DNA from: Vermamoeba vermiformis
Taxonomy: Eukaryota; Tubulinea; Echinamoebida
Reading direction: 5' to 3'
Assembly (NCBI GenBank): GCA_045837725.1
Contig: JBEWZL010000013.1
Span: 1 to 64,000 of the forward strand
DNA: 64,000 nucleotides
A program made the translations under genes and the position numbers. The stretch's first letter is position 1, and each line of letters opens with the position of its first letter. This document shows, in pieces, positions 56,830 to 64,000 of this stretch. Below the pieces are notes generated by a model that was not told the DNA's origin, ran no database searches, and saw nothing but the letters and a program-made list of their open reading frames with translations.

Positions 56830-57257
56830 TGTTATGAACTAAAACCATAACTGCTATTAAATATTCCAAGTACCATCTCCTTGGTAGAATGACTCGTCCT
56901 TGTTATTGGATTTTCTCTAATTTTTTTAGATCAAATCCACCAGCTTAGAGTCTAATTTAGTAATATATTTATTTAATACTCTAAGCTTAGAGTTTACTTT
57001 AGTAATATATTTTGGAATTTTTTTTGCAATTTTTTAAATTATTTTAGTATAAGTACCTGATAGCGAGAACACCAAAAGTAATTTGTTAACTAGCTGCGAC
57101 AGCTAGTTTCCGCCTGGAAGGAATAATCATGTTGCCTTTGTTGGATTTGAACTCTTGTTCTTATGTTGCAACCAAAGGAAAAGATAGTTGCCACGAAATT
57201 TGGCTCCGATTATTAATTTTTTAAACAACTCACCTTTATTCTAACCAAACACTTTGA
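56830..57257. other. Intergenic region, AT-rich
   Basis: The 428 bases hold a short direct repeat: CTTAGAGT...TAGTAATATATTT occurs twice, near 56943-56970 and 56988-57012, about 45 bases apart. CTAGCTGCGACAGCTAG at about 57090 forms an inverted repeat (CTAGCTG/CAGCTAG, three-base loop). No gene was seen. Confidence 0.45.
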
Positions 57258-59541
57258 TTACTTGAAATAAAACTTTTGAACAATAAAAGCGGCCAAGAAA
57301 ACGACAGCCGAGATCTTGAGAATTGGCGACAATATACGGCTAATGATACCTGAGGTCGCCAGATCTGCGATCCAAGTCTAACAACAATCAATTAGTCAAC
57401 GCATATACGTGATACCATTATAAAGGCAAGGAATACTTACAACTTTGTCGGAGTAAGGCGGGTAACGCAAAGGCACGTCCATCAACGACGAAGTTGTTTG
57501 ACGCACGACAGCGCGCTTGTGCACGAAGGTGTCAAAGGTCAATTTGCCGTGATAAGCGCCAATACCACTCGCACCGACACCTCCGAAAGGAAGATTCGAG
57601 TTGGTGAAGTGAATGAGAAGGTCGTTCATTGCTGCGGCACCGGATCTTGTGCGAGCCATAACGTGGTCTTGCTTTTTCTTGTCGTTCGAGAAATAGTACA
57701 ACGCTAACGGCAATGGCTCTCTTGTTACTATTTCAAAATAACAAGTCATTAATAAACGTCTTCTGTAGTAAAACTATCCGTTAAAAAATAACGGATCCAT
57801 TAAGTTGAAACAGATTCGCAAATTCGTTCCAAAAGAAGGAGTATTATAATAGAATACTTACACAAACTGGATAGCTTCTTCGACATTATCAACAGTAACG
57901 ATAGGCAGAACAGGGCCGAAGATTTCGTCGGTCATCATCTCGGAGTTAAGGTCCGGATCAACGATCACTGTGGGAGAGATGTAATTCGTCTAAATAAGGA
58001 AATATCAGTACGTCGTCAACAATAGTGTACGTTTCCTTATTTGGAATAAATTCTTACCTCGACGTCTGCTTGACCTCCAATAACGACTTTTCCCATCTTG
58101 AACAAATTGGCCAATCGTTTCGTGTGGTCTTTGCTGATGACACGTGCAAATGATTTGCTATTTTTAGGCTCGTCGCCATAAAACTGCGTGATATATTTTT
58201 GCAAAGCTTGGACCAACTTGTCACGAATGTTTTTGTGCGCGAGAATGTAATCCGCGGTAATGCAAGTTTGACCCGCGTTGAAAAACTTTCCCCACGCAAT
58301 TCTTTTTGCTGTCAAATCGATATTTGCATCTTCATCGACAATGCAAGGATTTTTGCCTCCCAATTCAAGTGTGCAGGGCGTCAAATACTTCGCAGCGGCC
58401 TATTCAATAAATTAATAATAATGGCCATAATAAGGCAATTTATAATGCATTCGTAATAATCTAAAAATGATTTTCTAGCAATAATAATAAGACGTGCCTG
58501 ATAGATGATTGTGCCAACGGAGACAGATCCGGTGAAGAAGATGTAGTCCCACTGGCTCTCAATCAACTTGGTGATGAATCGTGCGCCACCCTCGTTCTCC
58601 ACGGCGATAGCTCGCGTGTCGAGATATTGCGGCAAAAGTTTTGCAAAGGTTTCGCCAGTAGTTTGGCTGTGACGACTGAACTTCATGAACACGGTGTTGC
58701 CCGCAGCAATGGCACCAGCCAACGGAACAATTGCCAAATTTATGGGGTAGTTCCATGGGCTACGAAGAAAAGCGTTTCAGTTTTTGTTGCTAAAAATAGA
58801 AGTTTTCGGTGGGATCTGCGTGTTTAGTATTTGGAAAATAACAGTAATATAAATATATGTGACTATAGATAAATCATTATTACAGAATTTCTTATTGTTA
58901 GTTTAGCATTGCAAATTGGAAGCGGGCCGCTCGACGGAGCTCCGATCGGGACTTACCTCATGATTAATACAGTGCCGCGAGGCTCAGGATGGATCCACGA
59001 TGAGGCAGGCAATACAACGATGCTACTAGTAACCTTTTCTGTAATATTTGAAGTTAGTTTTCGCCGATCCGCAAAAAGATTTTCGTTCACATTGAATAAA
59101 ATTATACGTCTTAGCTATAGAATTACCTGGCTTCATCCATGATTTTAAATGCGCGATATTTTCGTCAATTTCGGAAAGAGGCAAATTATACTCGGAAGAA
59201 ATTACTTCCATGTCCATCTGCTTTCCTAAATCTTTTCTGACCGCATCAATAATTTCTCTGCGATTCTCGACGAATAATTTGCGCAAAGCCTTCAATTGTT
59301 GAATGCGCCATTCATAAGGTCGGGTAATACTGCGGATCCCAATTGAAAAACATTAGTGTCAAAATTGAAATAATTCAATAATAGCTAAAATATTACAGTA
59401 ATCGATCAATATTATAATTTTCTTCGCGTATACGTAATTGCAAACTTACCCAGCAGCGAATGCGTTCTTCAAGTTTTGGTTCACTTGAGGCACGTCTTTC
59501 TCTTCGATTTTACCAGTATAAGAAGGTTGAATAGATGCCAT
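57258..59541 (-). CDS. ALDH3-type (fatty) aldehyde dehydrogenase with C-terminal membrane anchor
   Basis: Eight or so exons encode about 520 residues (ATG 59541, [20 protein letters not shown]). Class 3 ALDH blocks: [93 protein letters not shown] (general-base Glu), [15 protein letters not shown] (catalytic Cys), [13 protein letters not shown], and [18 protein letters not shown]. The last exon encodes [20 protein letters not shown] followed by IVQKFYFK, a C-terminal transmembrane anchor like that of ALDH3A2, the ER fatty aldehyde dehydrogenase. It would oxidise long-chain aldehydes to fatty acids with NAD+. Start choice and anchor exon are well supported by splice borders and family length. 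Confidence 0.92.
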
Positions 59542-59711
59542 ATTGAATTTCTTAGTGACGCAGTATCAGTTGTGGTTAATTGCTTTACTAAAGAAAAAAT
59601 GGATTGCAAAAATATTTTAGGTTTGATCTTCTAAAGATTTTGTGTTGGTTTGTTTTTTTTTCGTGCACGCTTTTTGTTTTTGGTTCGAGTACTAAGAACA
59701 GTACTAATATT

Positions 59712-60817
59712 ATGTCACGAGAGTCATTACAATCATTTCTTGCGTCTTTATCAAGGCGAAGTCGAGCAATAGCATCCAGCCTTCAAACTCTCCAAAATAA
59801 CCATGCGAATCCAGTAATTAGCCCAGAAATGCAGCAATTTCATGACTCACTAAAAGAATATTCTAATGATGTATCGCCTATGAAGCTATTAAATATGGGA
59901 ATTGTAGATCTGGAGACAGGCGCGATTTCTACAGTTTCAAATAATTCCAGTAATAATTCAAATACGCACAATGTTAATAATGATATCATTTGTATATTAA
60001 AAGGAGACAAATCAATATATTGCGCGACGCAGAAGAAAAATGTGAATATTTTATTCAAATTTACAGAGAGCAGATCGTGCGTATTTACGAATATAATCAT
60101 AAAAGTGCCAGAAAACCCATCAAGGTAATATAAAATAATTTATACGAGCAGTATTCTCAATAAAATCATTAGCAAATAAAACTTCGCAACAGAAAATTCA
60201 AAATTGAATCAGATCGAGTAATTATACTAATTTATTTTGAATTATATAGTAAAGGAGCTCCATTACACGATTTTATGGTATTTGTCTCAGACGGTACGTG
60301 CCAACTTAACCTGCGAACTAGATATTTTTTAATCTGTTCGTTGGTGGTCGATATGAATATTCTGACTTATAATATTCTTAATATATATGGTTGATTCAGT
60401 AGCTAATTTCAATTTATTATTTTAGAGCCAATAGACGTGGATTCAACTTCGCGTTACGATGATTTTACAGAAGAACGTTGGAACGACTTTCTCGACGCTA
60501 AAAAAGGTTGCAATGAGCCAGTGAAGGGCGATGAACCCATGTTATATTACAAATTCAAGTCTAATCAGTGGTGCACGGTGGTCGATCTGCCCATCCCACG
60601 TTACGGCCAGTATGTGCTGGTCAAACTGCTTAGATCTCGTATAGCGCACGAGCCGATCGAAATACAAGTAAGACACTAATAATATAGGGCATATAAGGTT
60701 ATTTTATCATCTTACAAACTGGATCTTTTTCATCATCGTACTCACCATTTTTTTCAGTATATTGGATTCAAAGGCTTTATCGGTGGCATCAGCTCATCTT
60801 GCGCGTCATTAATTTAA
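59712..60817 (+). CDS. Unassigned protein with C-terminal beta-sandwich-like domain
   Basis: Four exons encode about 255 residues from MSRESLQSFLASLSRRSRAI. An open stretch upstream lacks an ATG in this frame, so 59712 was chosen. The N-terminal part is Ser/Asn-rich and helical. From about 59980 onward the pattern IICILKGDKSIYCATQ, VFTNIIIKVPENPS, HDFMVFVSDEPIDVD, FTEERWNDFLDAKKG, WCTVVDLPIPRYGQYVLVKL and IEIQYIGFKGFIGG suggests a jelly-roll (DOC1/discoidin-like) sandwich. It is reminiscent of the C-terminal domain of some F-box proteins. That similarity is structural guesswork. There is no signal peptide at the chosen start. Confidence 0.6.
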
Positions 60818-60999
60818 GAATGTAAGATATTATAATTTGTATTAAAGTTGTACAAAGTAGTGTATTATAAAAATGGTTGATCCAAACTCGGTTATTGATT
60901 GGTAAGGCGTTGATGCTAAATAATATTCCTCGAATAAATAAGAATAGAAGACGTTTGTCACTCAGATACAGAATTTCCATTTTTACTCCATTACTCGGA

Positions 61000-63900
61000 T
61001 TACCACAAGTTAGTTTTGTTGCGCAAGTCCTCGGGGACTTGATTGAGCTTCACTGGATCTATTTTTTTCATATTTTTCGCAACGGCCAATGCCGCGTGCT
61101 GCTCCAACGACAAATGTGGCACTAACTGCGACAAGTCAATTGTGAACATGTAATTGGTCGACAATGAATCTTCGAATCGTCCTCCGAACATGATCAATGT
61201 CGTCTGATATATCACCAATGAAACGTGGCCAAACGGGTATTTCTTTTGACCGAGCCAGACTTGCACTTTCTCTCGCGCCTTGCGGAAGTCATCTGCCAGG
61301 CCCGATTGCATCGGTACTCGAGTCTTGGTATCTTCAGGCACGTTAAAATCTTTTTCAGGCACGACGTCCAATTCAAAATCATGCAATGAATGACGCATAG
61401 TGTCTATTTTTGGATAGGTTAGTCTTAGTCAACAGCCCAATTCAATTCGAGTTACGTACGCAAATCTAATATGAATAGCTTGTGCGCAGAAGTATTCTCC
61501 GTGTGCTGTGTCATTGAAATTAAGAAACGATTTCCAAAGCACACTAACGATGACGTCAACTCAAAGTCAAACTCGAACACTTTGAAAATTCGACGCAGCT
61601 CTGCGGCACAGTTAGAGCCCTGATATTACGTCAAATATAGACTTACCTATATTGAGCGCAAATAATGTTCTAGGATATTTGTACGCAACGAACCAAATAA
61701 TGTGGTCTTGCAGCACACTACAAAAAATGACACGTGTCAAATAAGTCCGACTACAATGACAACTAGTACGTACCCATGACGATAAGCATAATCTACTTTC
61801 ACAAAGTCTCCTGAATCAATCTCTATATGGCTTAGCTGACCTGTAGTCTTGTCGGTAAAGTCTAGGCCCGTCAATTCAAAAGCGTTGACGCATTTTTGAT
61901 GCAAGATCTTGTTCTCGTAGTAGTTGTAATGGGGTCCTTGTCGATGATGATGGACCATACCATTTCTGGAAGGTCCTTGAGACCAAGTTTTAGTCTCTAC
62001 TAGCTTGTTAGTGCTTTTTCAAAATAATAAGAATAATTTACGTACCTGGATCGTAGATCAAGTAGTTTTGTTTGCCATTGAACCAAAGCTTGTTAACAAA
62101 TCGTTAATGCGGAGTAAATTATTAAGTTAATATTTACCTTATTGTTCACTTTTAAGAAGGTATCAGCTCGGTGGCTTTCTTCGAACCTTTCGCTACTCAT
62201 TTCAATTTCCTCCCAGGTGTGCGTCTTCGAAGGATCCAAAATTTCGTCTAAATAATCAAATATTAAGATTTCATCAACGCAAACTTCATTAAGCCTTACT
62301 TAAGGGCATTCGCATAAAATTTTTGACCCGATCTTGAAAAGATCGAATGGAATAGAAGCCATAGTCGTCCCAATAATCTAAATAACAGAAAGACCCTTCA
62401 TTCGCATATAAATAATCGCCAATGATGGCTAGGTTCGTGCCAAATCTATAAATAACCGATCAATCGCTGTATACCAGAAAACGAGTGTTGAACTTACTGC
62501 GGATGCGGCGGGTTCGTGAAGGCAACTTTAACAGCCTTAAATGTGTACATAGGCAGCGTTTCATCTTTTGAAAAGAGTGGTTTTACACCAAAGAGGGCAA
62601 CATCTAATCAATACGGTAAGAAAATAATTTTTCAAGATCTTTCAACGAACCTCTCGGGATCTGTCCACGAGCGTTTTTGATGAACTGATTGGCGCCTAGT
62701 TCAAGGAGCGTATTCACCATATTAGTATCTCCGCGTTCAGCTGCAATGTGTAAGGGCGTTGAATCGCTTTCTTGGTGACCGTTCGGGTTCGCTTCTGCAA
62801 TTGAAACATCGTCAGCTGACAATTTTAAGAGGTCAAGTCGCGCTACTTACTATGATTAATTATTAAAGCTTTGACAACCTCCGGCGATAGTAATGCTGCG
62901 GCAATGTGTAGCGGAGTTTGATAAAACGGGTTGAGCGATTGAACGTCGATTCCAGCCTACGAAATTTCGCCGTCAACACACGGGTCAGAAAAACATAAAA
63001 AAATGACAGATTGAACTTACTTCGATCATAGCGCGAGTTACGGTGATAATATCGTCGTTTTTAGTCTGCTTAGAGCGAATTAAGAATGCGTGCAAATATG
63101 TGCCCTGCTTCGTAGCGCTTGGTCGGTGAATGTCAATGCCGGCCTGAATCAACTTCAAGATGTACTACAGCAATACTTAGTCAGCAATATTCCGATGAAA
63201 ACAGTGAAATATTCGAATAAATTCTTGTAATAATAGGGTTTAAATACTTACTGGTATACTAAGGACCTCTATCGCGTGGTCTAACAACGACTTGCCATCT
63301 CTAATTTCATGAAAATCGAGATTTTTGTCGTTGAACACCGCAAGATCAACTTTCTCTTTGCAATACCACGCAACATTCAAACCCTCCTTGCTCTTGATAT
63401 TGATGTCTAATTTTGGATTGCGCATGAAATGCCCTGCTCGGTCCTTTTTCTGTGCCGCAACGAAAAATGCAGGCAATCTAACGAATAATTATTTAAATGA
63501 GCGGAAGATCGAATTAAATAACGTACCCGTCTTTAACTGTGTTTGGATCACCGCCAAGCTCCCAAACTCTATTGGCGACAACGTCCCAACCCTGGTGAAC
63601 GCAACTCTTGGCAAAATTGAGAATGCTTTCATGTTCCGGGTCGTTCAGATCCGCACCATTGGCTAAGCAAATTTCGATTACGTCAATGAGTTCGCGTGGG
63701 TAGTAAAGTGCAGGAAAAGACTAGAGAATAAGATTAATATAGCCTTTAAGGTTTCTACGAAAAGAAGCAATTACCTGCTCTAAAGCCTTGTTGAAAAATG
63801 CCTTGCGATCAGTGATAATTGCTACGTTGATAAACCATCGAAAACTGTGCAAATATTCACGGTATTGCCTAATTTGGTAAAATTAATATGTGCCTTAGAA

Positions 63901-64000
63901 ACGATGAGTGTTCGAGATACCTTTGCATCAAACCAGTCCACAGGCCAATAATATCGTCTTCTCCCTCACGCCAATTGTAGATTCGCGATGAGTCGCAGAC
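61000..64000 (-). CDS. Ankyrin-repeat protein with C-terminal propeller-like domain (5' end outside window)
   Basis: A long multi-exon minus-strand gene whose start lies beyond the window. Ankyrin-type repeats: LIDVIEICLANGADLNDPEH, AIEVLSIPV, LIQAGIDIHRPSATKQGTYL, NPFYQTPLHIAAALLSPEVV and DSTPLHIAAERGDTNMVNTL followed by LLELGANQFIKNARG. After the repeats come blocks like beta-propeller or kelch blades: GTNLAIIGDYLYANEGSFCY, FLKVNNKLWFNGKQNYLIYD, VLQDHIIWFVAYKYPRTLFA, LTSSLVCFGNRFLISMTQHT and FGHVSLVIYQTTLIMFGGRF, the last kelch-like. It ends VPEDLRNKTNLW at 61000. It could be a substrate-recognition or scaffold protein. No catalytic domain is visible in this part. Confidence 0.7.

Overview
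This window comes from a free-living unicellular eukaryote with a compact, intron-rich nuclear genome. Most genes have several GT-AG introns of roughly 45-250 bases, stops are mostly TAA, and intergenic gaps are 50-500 bases. A GABA-B-like class C receptor, an SH2 domain joined to a tyrosine-kinase-like kinase domain, a CYRI-type Rac regulator, two RNAi-type RNA-dependent RNA polymerases (RdRPs) and several GPI-type surface proteins together suggest an amoebozoan or similar protist. That placement is inference; no rRNA or other marker gene is present.

Layout. 1-1650 holds no gene but is full of short perfect inverted repeats and a diverged 145-base tandem repeat. 1731-3324 is a decayed PIF/Harbinger DNA transposon (transposase plus divergent Myb-like ORF). 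3.6-9.4 kb (minus) carries a class C GPCR with two tandem Venus-flytrap domains and a TRM10 tRNA methyltransferase. 9.5-17.4 kb carries an SLC26/SulP anion transporter, a zinc-finger/LRR protein with a C-terminal F-box-like motif, and an Integrator subunit 14 homologue. 17.9-23 kb carries a repeat-bearing surface protein, a fatty-acid-hydroxylase-family enzyme and a TPR protein. 23.8-31.5 kb (plus) is a run of CYRI, DUF167/YggU, a four-CBS protein, a DUF4050 (Gag1-like clamp) protein, a four-span membrane protein and a small Cys-rich surface protein. 31.7-37.3 kb has a stand-alone AMPK-beta-type glycogen-binding domain, a PH-SH2-kinase protein with a degenerate kinase core, and a multi-pass membrane protein. 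37.7-44.9 kb has two tandem paralogous RdRPs; the first is interrupted and the second has an added RRM. 45-49.4 kb has a second LRR/F-box paralogue, an odd G/T-rich tract and an F-box protein. 49.7-52.9 kb has two GPI-type surface proteins. 53.4-64 kb has a CHX-type cation/H+ exchanger, a membrane-anchored ALDH3, an unassigned protein, and an ankyrin-repeat protein running off the window end.

Shared themes are cell-surface sensing and adhesion (receptor, four or five GPI-type proteins), signalling to the cytoskeleton (CYRI, PH-SH2 kinase), RNA processing or silencing (TRM10, INTS14, two RdRPs) and lipid metabolism (fatty acid hydroxylase, ALDH3). Most points of interest are architectural: the receptor with two ligand domains, the kinase that has lost its DFG aspartate and glycine loop, LRR proteins with the F-box motif at the wrong end, and at least five otherwise intact reading frames that each step by exactly +1.
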